Below, piece after piece: positions 25,221-33,033 of a stretch of 43,335 bases of DNA. Both the position numbers and the translations under genes were made by a program. Position 1 is the first letter of the stretch; every line of letters begins with the position of its first letter. The DNA is taken from contig JBBRMF010000010.1 in the NCBI GenBank assembly GCA_038230975.1, forward strand, positions 1-43,335, in the 5' to 3' direction. The notes below the pieces were generated by a model. That model was not told the origin of the DNA. It made no database searches and saw only the letters and a program-made list of their open reading frames with translations. The stretch is from JANXVV01 sp038230975. GTDB lineage: Bacteria > Planctomycetota > Phycisphaerae > Tepidisphaerales > Tepidisphaeraceae.

Positions 25221-25583
25221 TTACGAATCCGAATCATCGTCGCCTTGATCGCTCATCTCGGCGATATCTCCGGCTTCATCATCGATAGTGACGCCGGTCA
25301 GCGCACCCAGCTTCTGCTTCATCAGTCGGCCGACTTTGAACTTGACCGTCCGCTTTTCCGGAACCGCAACGGGCTCAAGCGTTTTGGGGTTCTGTGCTTT
25401 CCGCGCTTTGCGAATCTTGGTTTCAAAGACTCCGAAGTCGCGGAATTCCAATCGATTTCCGCGGCCGAGTTCACCGATGATCTCGTCGAGGAACTTCTGC
25501 ACCACTCGCTTGACCAGCACGCGCCGATCCTGCGTGGTATCGGCAATGCGATCGATGAGTTCTTTCTTGGTGATGGTTGCCAT
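25221..25583 (-). CDS. HU/IHF-family nucleoid DNA-binding protein with acidic tail
   Basis: The first 95 residues match the HU/IHF fold: the helical dimerisation part MATITKKELIDRIADT, the turn GNRLEFRDFGVF, and a DNA-embracing arm RKARKAQNPKT with the conserved Pro that intercalates between bases. The KxGRLMKQKL helix closes the fold. After it comes an unusual acidic tail of about 25 residues ending DQGDDDSDS. The GNRLEFRDFG form is closer to IHF than to HU. Ribosome site GAGG lies about 6 nt before ATG 25583. A strong-looking promoter precedes it (25647-25676). It is first in a unit with the BioF-like gene. Confidence 0.93.
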   Translation of the reverse strand: MATITKKELIDRIADTTQDRRVLVKRVVQKFLDEIIGELGRGNRLEFRDFGVFETKIRKARKAQNPKTLEPVAVPEKRTVKFKVGRLMKQKLGALTGVTIDDEAGDIAEMSDQGDDDSDS

Positions 25584-25646
25584 AAGCGCCTCAAACGGAT
25601 TCGCCCCTTGCAGCTAAGCCACGATGGACACCAGAGTTATCGGGGT

Positions 25647-25676
25647 AGTATGGTCATACCCACCCGCCTCCGTCAA
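25647..25676 (-). promoter_or_regulatory. Sigma-70-like promoter of the HU/IHF gene
   Basis: On the minus strand TTGACG (25676-25671) is followed after 18 nt by CATACT (25652-25647), giving 5 of 6 and 4 of 6 consensus matches. Transcription would start near 25640, about 57 nt before the ATG at 25583. The -10 overlaps a short symmetric GTAT-GACC-ATAC element that could be an operator. The rest of the 25584-25818 gap shows no gene. Confidence 0.5.
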
Positions 25677-25818
25677 GCACGAAATCGGGTTCTACCCCAA
25701 GAGTAATGACGGAAATCGCTCGGGGATGTGAATATAGGACGATTTTGCGGCGTAATCGCACTTAACTTCTGATGGGATTGCCCTTTGAGATGAATATTAC
25801 AGCAATCGGGTGGTCAGT

Positions 25819-27516
25819 TTATTTATGTCCCAAGGGTGTCGGTGACCAGGCAACTCGCGTGGCTCCGAGCACGTTGCCGGTTGCAAAAGCGATGTCGACT
25901 TGCGCGATCTGATATTCCGTCAGCGCCGCGATTTCAGATGAGCGGGCATCCGCCAGTTTCGTTTGGGCATCCAGCACTTCCGTTGACGTGCGCAGCCCTA
26001 AATCAAACTGGCGTGTCTCGGCATCCACGAGTCGGGCATTCAGCACCACTCGCTTTTGGGCGGCGACGATCCGCTGCCATGTCAGATCGAGTGAATCGAT
26101 CGCGTTCAATACTTCCTGCTGAATCAGCACGGTGCGCTGTTCCTTGGTCGCCAACTGCTGAAGGCGCCGGGCCAGCGACGAACGCAGCCGGCTTCGCGCA
26201 GCCTCATTGCCGATCGGAATCTCCAGATGAATTCCGACCGAATGATCTGCAAAATGATTGCGTTCCAGAACCGTGAATGAATCGCCGATGTTCCGGCCCA
26301 AACCATTCTGCTGGTATTGATATTGAAAGGTCACCAGGGGGAGTAAATCACTTCGCGCGATTCGAACGTTGCTCGTCTCTTCGGCGATACGCAACTCGAT
26401 TTCCAACAATTCCATCCGATCGCGAAGGGCGGCTTGCGTGAGCTGTTGGGCATTGAGTTTATACTCTGCCGCATCGGGAAGACTTGTCGGAACCACAATC
26501 GTTTCGGATTCAACACCAATCCCGGCTTCGTTCAACAATCGCTTGAGCTCTCGTTGACGGTTGCGAACGTTGTTTTCAGAAGTGATGATCTGCTCAATGG
26601 TATCGGCCACACCGGATTCAGCGCGAGTCGTCTCGACCTCGGCAACCACTTTCGCGTTTACCTTTCGCCGGGCGCGCTCGAGCTGAATTAATGCCAGATC
26701 ATGCTGCTTTTTACGGACCAGCAATTCCTGCCTCGCGGCATAGAGACGCCAGTAGGCGCGATCTACCTCCGTGAGCACTCGAATCACTTCCAACTTCGTC
26801 GCGGCCTGCGTGGCTTGATACTCGTAAAACGCAATGCGGATCTGCTGCGTGTTGTAGTAAAGCCCGGCCCCGCGCAACAAAGGCATGCTGATCGACGCCC
26901 GCAAATCGCTGGAATACGACGGATTCAACGTCGAGAACCTGTTGTTCGTTTCAAACCGATCCACCGGAAGACTGAGGTTGACCGTCCCACCGGTTCGTAG
27001 CGGAATCTGCGTGCCAACATCGGCATGCAACGCTTTGGCCTGTGAATTCGATAGCGAACTGGAAGTCGCGGCATCCGTGGTGGAGTAACTGGAATTCGCG
27101 ACAAAGAGCGCTTCATATTGTGCCTCGGCGGCACTCAACGATTCTTTGGCGATCGTCGGGTTCAACAGATCGACTTTTAGATCCAGATTATTCTGCAACG
27201 CATAGTGGCGACACTGCTCAATCGTCAACTCAACTTGCGATGGCGCTGTCGTGGGTTTGGAAGTAGGTTGGCTTGTCGGGGCCTTGGTCGGTTCAAACGC
27301 ATTCACTTCACGAAGCGTTTGCGTCGGTACGACAATTTCCCCAGTGCCACCGATGCCGGCATCATTCTGGCAACCGGCGAGAAGTGCCAAACCGATGCCC
27401 AAGACGGAAATGCCAAGAAAACGCGAAATAAGGGGACATGATAGATCGCGAAAAGTCCCCTTCTCATGAGTACACGGGGCGAGGGGACACGAATTTACGT
27501 TTCGATGCTTACTCAT
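25819..27516 (-). CDS. TolC-family outer-membrane efflux lipoprotein
   Basis: The 565-residue product forms the outer-membrane and periplasmic duct of an export system. A hydrophobic segment ends in lipobox LLAGC near residue 50, so it is a lipoprotein like OprM. After a Thr/Pro-rich linker come two outer-membrane-efflux repeats (about 95-290 and 320-560), with the long alpha-helical segments and the TLNPSYSSDLRASISMPLLRG strand region typical of the family. The n-region before the hydrophobic core is about 30 residues, unusually long, and is encoded by a GTCCCC palindromic repeat (27427-27490). ATG 27516 overlaps the stop of the upstream permease gene (ATGAGTAA), giving translational coupling. 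It is last in the operon with the adaptor and ABC genes. Confidence 0.88.
   Translation of the reverse strand: MSKHRNVNSCPLAPCTHEKGTFRDLSCPLISRFLGISVLGIGLALLAGCQNDAGIGGTGEIVVPTQTLREVNAFEPTKAPTSQPTSKPTTAPSQVELTIEQCRHYALQNNLDLKVDLLNPTIAKESLSAAEAQYEALFVANSSYSTTDAATSSSLSNSQAKALHADVGTQIPLRTGGTVNLSLPVDRFETNNRFSTLNPSYSSDLRASISMPLLRGAGLYYNTQQIRIAFYEYQATQAATKLEVIRVLTEVDRAYWRLYAARQELLVRKKQHDLALIQLERARRKVNAKVVAEVETTRAESGVADTIEQIITSENNVRNRQRELKRLLNEAGIGVESETIVVPTSLPDAAEYKLNAQQLTQAALRDRMELLEIELRIAEETSNVRIARSDLLPLVTFQYQYQQNGLGRNIGDSFTVLERNHFADHSVGIHLEIPIGNEAARSRLRSSLARRLQQLATKEQRTVLIQQEVLNAIDSLDLTWQRIVAAQKRVVLNARLVDAETRQFDLGLRTSTEVLDAQTKLADARSSEIAALTEYQIAQVDIAFATGNVLGATRVAWSPTPLGHK
27427..27490. repeat. 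GTCCCC palindromic repeat inside the 5' end of the tolC-like gene
   Basis: AGGGGAC (27431-27437) pairs with GTCCCCT (27455-27461), and a further GAGGGGACAC lies at 27481-27490, so the stretch has two direct copies and one inverted copy of the same heptamer. Read on the minus strand, segments such as TTCGTGTCCCCT and ATGTCCCCTTATTTCGCG resemble REP-type repeats that I associate with RAYT transposases in other bacteria. The repeat encodes most of the n-region of the lipoprotein signal. Confidence 0.5.
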
Positions 27517-28768
27517 GGCGAAGCGCCTCAATGGGATCGAGGCGCGCCGCTTTGATCGCCGGAAACATACCAAAGATCAGACCCACAGATGCTGCAAAAC
27601 CGAAACTAAGCGCGATGGCCCAGCCGGGAATATGTGCCTTTTCAAGATTCGCCCCTGGCAGAGAAGCGATGACGCGAGTCAGCCCTTCACCGCCGATTAC
27701 ACCGAACAATCCACCGAGGCAACAAAGCATGACCGCTTCCACCAGGAACTGCAGCAAGATGGCGCTGGGCCGGGCACCGACTGCCTTTCGCAAGCCGATC
27801 TCCCGGGTGCGCTCTGAAACACTGACGAGCATGATATTCATAATTCCCACACCACCGACCAACAGCGAGATACTGACGATGCCGCCAGCAATCGCGGTCA
27901 TCGTCGCCGCGAGCTTATTGAATTCGTCCAGTTCTTTCTGAACCACAAAGATGCGGAAGTTATCCGGTTCGCCTTGGCGGATGCGGCGGGTGTGGCGAAG
28001 GAAGAATGTAATTTCAGCCTGCGCCTCGTCCGACAATTCCGCCGAACGACATGCGGCGTTCACGTGAATCTGAAAACGGTTCGGCCGCCATAGCGTTCGG
28101 AAAGGGACGAATGCTTCCTCCCCAGTACCGCCGTTGCCGAACATGCTGGATTCCGTGCGACTTTCGACGATTCCGACAATGGTAAATCGCCGCCCGAGCA
28201 TCATGATGGATTCACCGTTGCAATCCGGAGGCAGCGAAAGCTTCAGACGAAGCTTCTCGTTAATCAGACAGACAGCGCGGCCTTGTACATTGTCGATCAA
28301 AGTGAACGGCCGACCGAGAACGACCGAGCGACTTTCGATGATATGCCAGTCGGGATCGATTCCCTGAATATTGACGCTTTCCGCGTTATGCTCGCGATAT
28401 TGAATCGCGCTATTCGCATCGACAATGCGGCTCATCGCCTTGACCGATGGGCAATGCTTCAGCAGGTCTTCCAGTTCTTCCGGATGGAAACTAAACATCC
28501 GCCAATTATAATGTTTCGTGCGGCCCGTTCGCGGTGGCTCCGCATTAATGAACATCTTGTTCGTACCCAGCGTTTCAAATGCATTTACAACTTTCGCTTT
28601 CAAACCGGTGAGCGCGCCGATGACTGCCGTCACAGAAGCGATTCCGATCACGATGCCGATCGTCGTCAGCAACGAACGCAGCTTATTGGCGCGGATTTGC
28701 GACGCGGCCAGAAAAAAACTCTGATACATCAGAATCAATAATGCCAGAGGCAGGCGGAGGAATATCAC
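27509..28768 (-). CDS. MacB-type ABC transporter permease
   Basis: The 419-residue permease has one N-terminal membrane helix (about 10-45), a periplasmic MacB_PCD domain (about 45-270), and three C-terminal helices of the FtsX type (VSISLLVGGVGIMNIMLVSV near 290, then two more). The motif SERTREIGLRKAVGARPSAI and the ending RLDPIEALRHE are the MacB/LolC signature of the coupling helix region. GTG 28768 overlaps the ATPase stop by 4 nt (GTGA). In E. coli MacB the ATPase and permease are one chain; here they are two genes. It uses ATP to push substrates toward the TolC-type duct through the adaptor, rather than pumping across the inner membrane. Confidence 0.92.
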   Translation of the reverse strand: MIFLRLPLALLILMYQSFFLAASQIRANKLRSLLTTIGIVIGIASVTAVIGALTGLKAKVVNAFETLGTNKMFINAEPPRTGRTKHYNWRMFSFHPEELEDLLKHCPSVKAMSRIVDANSAIQYREHNAESVNIQGIDPDWHIIESRSVVLGRPFTLIDNVQGRAVCLINEKLRLKLSLPPDCNGESIMMLGRRFTIVGIVESRTESSMFGNGGTGEEAFVPFRTLWRPNRFQIHVNAACRSAELSDEAQAEITFFLRHTRRIRQGEPDNFRIFVVQKELDEFNKLAATMTAIAGGIVSISLLVGGVGIMNIMLVSVSERTREIGLRKAVGARPSAILLQFLVEAVMLCCLGGLFGVIGGEGLTRVIASLPGANLEKAHIPGWAIALSFGFAASVGLIFGMFPAIKAARLDPIEALRHE

Positions 28769-29508
28769 AGCATCCCTCCGGTCAATTGCGCAACGGCCAG
28801 TGGCTCGGAGATATGCGAGACCGGATCTTTTTCAACCGGCAAATCTGAAAGCACACGCCCGTCTTTCATCCGCACGATGCGCTTGGCATGACGAGCTACA
28901 TCGGGTTCGTGCGTGACCATGATGATGGTCTGACCCAGTCGATGCAGTTCCGCGAATAGCGCGAGAATCTCATTCGTTGTCGCGCTATCCAGGTTCCCGG
29001 TCGGTTCATCGGCAAGCAGGATCGCAGGTTCGGAGACGAGCGCCCGCGCAATCGCCACGCGCTGCTTCTGCCCGCCTGAAAGCTGATTCGGTCGATGCTT
29101 CATGCGATCGCGCAGACCCACCGTTTCCAATGCCTTGGCGGCTCGAGCGCGCCGATCCCACCATCCGCTGCGAGAATAAATCAACGGCAACTCAACATTC
29201 TTCAATGCGGTAAACCGCGGAAGCAGCTCGAACGATTGAAAGACGAATCCGATTCGCTCATTCCGCACGCGCGCCAATGCACCGGCACCCATCTTCGTGA
29301 CATTGCGGCCATCCAATTCGTATGTCCCATCCGTCGCGCTATCCAGACAGCCCAGGATGTTCATCAACGTGCTTTTGCCCGATCCGCTCGTACCCATGAC
29401 GGCAACATATTCATTTCGATCGACCGTCAGATCCACCCCATCCAGCGCACGGATTTTCTCCGGACCCACCGTGTAATGCTTGCGAATGTTTTGAAGACGA
29501 ATGACCAT
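28765..29508 (-). CDS. ABC transporter ATP-binding protein (MacB/LolD type)
   Basis: The 247-residue ATPase contains Walker A GTSGSGKST, Q-loop FQSFELLPRF, signature LSGGQKQRVAIARAL, Walker B ILLADEPTGNLDS and H-loop MVTHEPD. These are the forms of the MacB/LolD subfamily (EPTGNLDS). It pairs with the permease that follows with a 4-nt overlap. The upstream adaptor gene is separated by a 148-nt gap that contains a palindromic repeat, so the ATPase may also have its own promoter. Confidence 0.95.
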   Translation of the reverse strand: MVIRLQNIRKHYTVGPEKIRALDGVDLTVDRNEYVAVMGTSGSGKSTLMNILGCLDSATDGTYELDGRNVTKMGAGALARVRNERIGFVFQSFELLPRFTALKNVELPLIYSRSGWWDRRARAAKALETVGLRDRMKHRPNQLSGGQKQRVAIARALVSEPAILLADEPTGNLDSATTNEILALFAELHRLGQTIIMVTHEPDVARHAKRIVRMKDGRVLSDLPVEKDPVSHISEPLAVAQLTGGML

Positions 29509-29536
29509 GGATGTATCAGGATCTGGATAGCATTTG

Positions 29537-29622
29537 GTAGGGTCCGCTTTAGCGGACGGAATTCTCTTTACAGCGAAAAGTTTTCATGTACGAAAGATTC
29601 CGTCCGCTAAAGCGGACCCTAC
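29537..29622. repeat. Paired palindrome (REP-like), GTAGGGTCCGCTTTAGCGGA family
   Basis: The left half GTAGGGTCCGCTTTAGCGGA then CGGAAT (29537-29562) and the right half (29597-29622, ending TAAAGCGGACCCTAC) are perfect inverted copies over 26 nt, with a 34-nt loop. Each half folds alone as TCCGCT-TTA-GCGGA (with one unpaired base). GTAG borders both ends, the tetranucleotide seen at REP hairpins recognised by RAYT transposases. It sits inside the export operon, between the adaptor and ATPase genes, where the long stem could block or reduce downstream expression. Confidence 0.9.
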
Positions 29623-29656
29623 GAACTGCGGAAGAACAAACTCACCGGCTCGTCTT

Positions 29657-31093
29657 CTACTTTGGTTTGGTTGTATCAGCGATGATCGACGGTTTTGTAG
29701 TCGAAAGACCTGTCGTCGGCCCTCGACTATCTTTCGCTTTCATATCGTGCGCCAAGGTATCCAGAATTTTGTAGGGACCGCTGATGATGCGGTCGCCGTC
29801 GGTCAACCCGGAGGTGATGACCGTATGCGTGGCGTTGCTTGCACCGACGATCACCGGAGTCACGATGGCCTTTCCATCAATCAACCGATAGACGACCGTT
29901 GCCAGCGTTTTTGATTTATCGACCTCATGGGCTGATCGCATCGGTTCCGGTAGATCGTCGGCAGGCCGACCGAGCACGGCTTGGCTGGGAACGGTAATCG
30001 CATTCTCATGCCGTTTGGTCTGAATCTCCGCATCTGCCGTCAAACCCGATGGAATACGTCGGCCATTGGTTTTCAGCAGAATTTCGGCTTTATAATATTT
30101 CGTGCCGTCTTTGTCATCGGTATTGGAAAGTGCGACGGTATCGACCATCCCCTCGAAGATCTCATCGGCATAGGCGGGGATACGCACGGTTGCCTTCTGT
30201 CCCACTTTGACGCCGGTGATCGACGATTCATCCACCTTGGCCACAAACAGCATATGATTGAGGTCGGCCACTTCCATGATCGTGCTACCCGGGGAGTTGG
30301 TGATGCCGACGACGACGATTTCACCCACCTCGTTATTCAGTTTGATGACGACGCCGTTGATGGGTGAGGTGATGACGGTATTTGATAAATCATCCTCGGC
30401 CTTGGAGATCTCCGATTCAGCGGCTTCAAGAGTGTGTTTGAGAACGAGCAGATTTGCGCGCTCACCCACCAGATTTTGATTCAGCGCTTCGAGCTGCGCC
30501 TTTTGCTCATCGAATTTACTTTGCGCGGTATCGACGATGGATTGGCTCACATCTTTACTTTCGAGCAAGCCCTGTTGGCGCTTCAGATCACGTTCGACGT
30601 CGGCCAGCGTAAATTTTGCCCCCGCGATCGACGCCTCATGGGCCGCCACACGCGCCTCATCGACTTTGACGCTTGCCTGTTGCGCGGCATATCGCGCTTT
30701 GACAGTTCGCAGCGCCGCTTCCAGATCTTTTGAGTCTAACTTCACGAGCAATGATGCCGGTTTGGGTGGATTTGCGGTGGGATCGCCCTTGGTGACCGTT
30801 TCGCCCTCCTTATGTGGCAACTCGGCAATGCGCGCGGAAACTTTGGCGCTGATCGAGACCTTCGTGCGCGGCTGAACCGTGCCGGGAGCGCTGATGATCT
30901 CCACCAGTTCCCCCCGCCGCGCGATATCGGCACGCACTGTAGTGGGCTCGGCCTGCGCGGGGGTCATTTTGCCGGCCCAATGGCTCCAAACCCAAAAACC
31001 ACCCCCGGCCAGAACCAGCGTGAACATGACAGCAATCAAAATCTTCAAAAAAAGTGCTCCGTTGATGGATTGCCCGAATCGACCTGCAAACAT
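29657..31093 (-). CDS. MacA/HlyD-type periplasmic adaptor protein
   Basis: The 478-residue protein has an N-terminal membrane anchor (about residues 15-40, FLKILIAVMFTLVLAGGGFW), a split biotinyl-lipoyl domain, a long helical hairpin (about 110-240; residues rich in KAxYAAQQAS and LEALNQNL heptads) and beta-barrel and membrane-proximal domains. The segment ITSPINGVVIKLNNEVGEIV closes the lipoyl domain. It bridges the inner-membrane ABC permease and the TolC-type duct. ATG 31093 is chosen; an in-frame TTG at 31120 would add 9 residues, and neither has a clear ribosome site. First gene of the export operon, divergent from trpE. Confidence 0.88.
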   Translation of the reverse strand: MFAGRFGQSINGALFLKILIAVMFTLVLAGGGFWVWSHWAGKMTPAQAEPTTVRADIARRGELVEIISAPGTVQPRTKVSISAKVSARIAELPHKEGETVTKGDPTANPPKPASLLVKLDSKDLEAALRTVKARYAAQQASVKVDEARVAAHEASIAGAKFTLADVERDLKRQQGLLESKDVSQSIVDTAQSKFDEQKAQLEALNQNLVGERANLLVLKHTLEAAESEISKAEDDLSNTVITSPINGVVIKLNNEVGEIVVVGITNSPGSTIMEVADLNHMLFVAKVDESSITGVKVGQKATVRIPAYADEIFEGMVDTVALSNTDDKDGTKYYKAEILLKTNGRRIPSGLTADAEIQTKRHENAITVPSQAVLGRPADDLPEPMRSAHEVDKSKTLATVVYRLIDGKAIVTPVIVGASNATHTVITSGLTDGDRIISGPYKILDTLAHDMKAKDSRGPTTGLSTTKPSIIADTTKPK

Positions 31094-31204
31094 GACGATG
31101 CGGAAGCCAAATAGTTTCAATAAATTATTGAGTGCAGGTTTCGGGGAAGAGGTTTATGACGATGCAATCGCCCTGTGCATGGCTTTCCGATATCATTCAA
31201 TCCA

Positions 31205-32698
31205 ATGCGCAAGTATTTTCCCGACCTGCCGACGTTTACGACCAGTGCGGCCACTGCGGACATCGTCCCGGTCTACCGCCAGCTTTTGGCCGACCGGCTC
31301 ACGCCTGTGACCGCCTTTGAGTTGCTGGGCCGCGACCCACATGCGTTTCTGCTCGAAAGCGTGATCGGGAACGAAAAGGTCGGACGGTTCAGTTTCATTG
31401 CGACCAGTCCGTCGAAAGTATATCAGGTGGCCGACGGCAATGCCGCAATCCTGACGAAGCGTCATTCGGATGAATTCAAAACGACTGATCCGCTCGCGGA
31501 TCTGCAAAAGATGATGCCCCCGCGCCGGTATCATAAGGATCCAAACCTGCCGGCGTTTACCGGCGGCCTCGTCGGGTTCGCCGGGTACGACACGGCTCGA
31601 TATTACGAAGCCGAAAAGCTCGACCATCCGCCGAAGGATGATCGGCGATTGCCGGATCTTTTATTTGGATACTATGAAGAGCTGATTATTTTCGATCATG
31701 TCGACAAGACGATCAAGGTCGTCGCCAACGCGGTCATCCCAAAAGACGGTGATGTCGCATCGGCTTATCGAGATGCCTGTCATCGCATCGACGGCCTGGT
31801 CTTGCGTCTACAGCAACCGCCGTTGTCGGCGATTGGTGAGATTGACCCGCGCGCGCCGATGAGCCTTCAATTCACCAGCAACTTCACGCGCGATGAATTT
31901 GAGGATGCCATTCGGCGCGGCCAGGAATACATCAAGGCCGGCGATATTTTCCAATTTGTTCCCAGCCAGCGACTTCGCGTCCCGAGTTCCGCCGATCCGT
32001 TTGATGTCTATCGCGCGCTGCGCATCATCAATCCTTCCCCGTTCATGTTTTTCCTGAAGAGCCCCAGTTGCACGCTGATCGGCGCGAGTCCGGAAATTCT
32101 GTGTCGGGTGATGGATGGTAAAGTCACCAGCCGACCGTTGGCCGGCACTCGACGGCGCGGACATACCGATGCCGAAGACTTGCTGCTGGAAAAAGAGCTT
32201 TTGGCCGATCCCAAAGAACGTGCCGAGCACATCATGCTGGTCGATCTGCACCGAAACGATGTCGGCCGTGTGGCAAAAGTCGGCAGCGTTCAGGTGACGG
32301 ATATGATGAGCGTCGAGCGATACAGCCACGTCATGCACATCACCACGAATGTGACGGGAATCCTAGCCGACGGATTTACCGCGCTCGATGCCCTGCGCGT
32401 GTCGCTGCCCATGGGAACCGTCAGTGGCGCACCGAAGATTCGAGCGATGCAGATTATCGATGAACTGGAGCCTACGCGGCGCGGCCCCTATGGCGGAGCC
32501 GTGGGTTACCTCGATTTCGCTGGCAATCTCGACACTTGTATCGCGCTGCGAACGATTGTCTGGAGAAATGGCGTGTACGACGTTCAGGCCGGTGCCGGCG
32601 TTGTGGCCGACAGCATTCCCGCCAGCGAATACGAAGAAACGATGAACAAGGCAAAAGCCATGTTGAAAGCGGTGGAGATCGCACAAGCCGGATTTTGA
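31205..32698 (+). CDS. trpE: Anthranilate synthase component I
   Basis: The 497-residue chorismate-utilising enzyme makes anthranilate for tryptophan synthesis with glutamine-derived ammonia. It keeps the N-terminal feedback-inhibition motif LLES (in HAFLLESVIGNEKVGRFSF) and the catalytic domain motifs IGASPEILCRV, RPLAGTRRRG, ERAEHIMLVDLHRNDVGRV, SLPMGTVSGAPK, GPYGGAVGYLDFAGN and RTIVWRNGVYDVQAGAGVVADS. TrpE is favoured over PabB and isochorismate synthase because of the LLES site. No trpG, trpD or other trp genes are in the window, so the amidotransferase must be encoded elsewhere. The start could also be ATG 31175; MRKYFPD at 31205 fits homologues better. Confidence 0.93.
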   Translation: MRKYFPDLPTFTTSAATADIVPVYRQLLADRLTPVTAFELLGRDPHAFLLESVIGNEKVGRFSFIATSPSKVYQVADGNAAILTKRHSDEFKTTDPLADLQKMMPPRRYHKDPNLPAFTGGLVGFAGYDTARYYEAEKLDHPPKDDRRLPDLLFGYYEELIIFDHVDKTIKVVANAVIPKDGDVASAYRDACHRIDGLVLRLQQPPLSAIGEIDPRAPMSLQFTSNFTRDEFEDAIRRGQEYIKAGDIFQFVPSQRLRVPSSADPFDVYRALRIINPSPFMFFLKSPSCTLIGASPEILCRVMDGKVTSRPLAGTRRRGHTDAEDLLLEKELLADPKERAEHIMLVDLHRNDVGRVAKVGSVQVTDMMSVERYSHVMHITTNVTGILADGFTALDALRVSLPMGTVSGAPKIRAMQIIDELEPTRRGPYGGAVGYLDFAGNLDTCIALRTIVWRNGVYDVQAGAGVVADSIPASEYEETMNKAKAMLKAVEIAQAGF

Positions 32699-32746
32699 GC
32701 GAGCATAGTAAATTGTCATACTTCTGAGATAGGGTGGCATGGAATC

Positions 32747-32822
32747 GGGTGCCACAGGCCGCGGTACTCCGAGACCTGTACTGTGCGGCACAGGTCTCGG
32801 AGTACCGCGACCCGTGGCACCC
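32747..32822. repeat. Paired palindrome (REP-like), GGGTGCCACAGGTC family, copy 3
   Basis: The left half starts GGGTGCCACAGGCCGCGG at 32747 and the right half ends GACCCGTGGCACCC at 32822, with an 8-nt loop. It differs from the copies at 4207 and 6389 by a few substitutions that leave two mismatches in the long stem. It lies in the convergent gap between trpE and the triple-domain hydrolase. Confidence 0.9.
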
Positions 32823-33033
32823 TAAATGAGAAGTGGGACAAAGCACAAGGCGTTCTGCGCATCCGGGCCCGCCGCCCCCCCTCCGGCGGCCGGTTTGTTC
32901 GGGCGATAGGAACGACCGTCTTTCGTTTCGATCATTCCCTTTTCGAGCCGCCCAAACATAGTGCGAACAGGGGGTCGCTCGCAATTAACCTAATCAGGGT
33001 AATCACCGTCGATGCCATGTGTGTACACGGATA
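32823..33033. other. Intergenic remainder after trpE, no gene seen
   Basis: Together with 32699-32746 and the repeat this makes a 335-nt gap. I see no convincing open frame with a ribosome site. A G-C-rich hairpin (CCGCCG 32869-32874, CGGCGG 32884-32889) lies here but lacks a following T run on either strand, so it is not called a terminator. Confidence 0.5.

Noticed and set aside
4207..32822. CRISPR interpretation of the repeated GGGTGCCACAGGTC units
   Set aside because: The three copies lie in separate loci up to 28 kb apart, are paired inverted units and not direct repeats with spacers, and no cas gene is present.
32869..32889. G-C-rich hairpin as rho-independent terminator of trpE or the hydrolase
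   Set aside because: No T run follows on either strand, and the stretch is simply very G-C rich.
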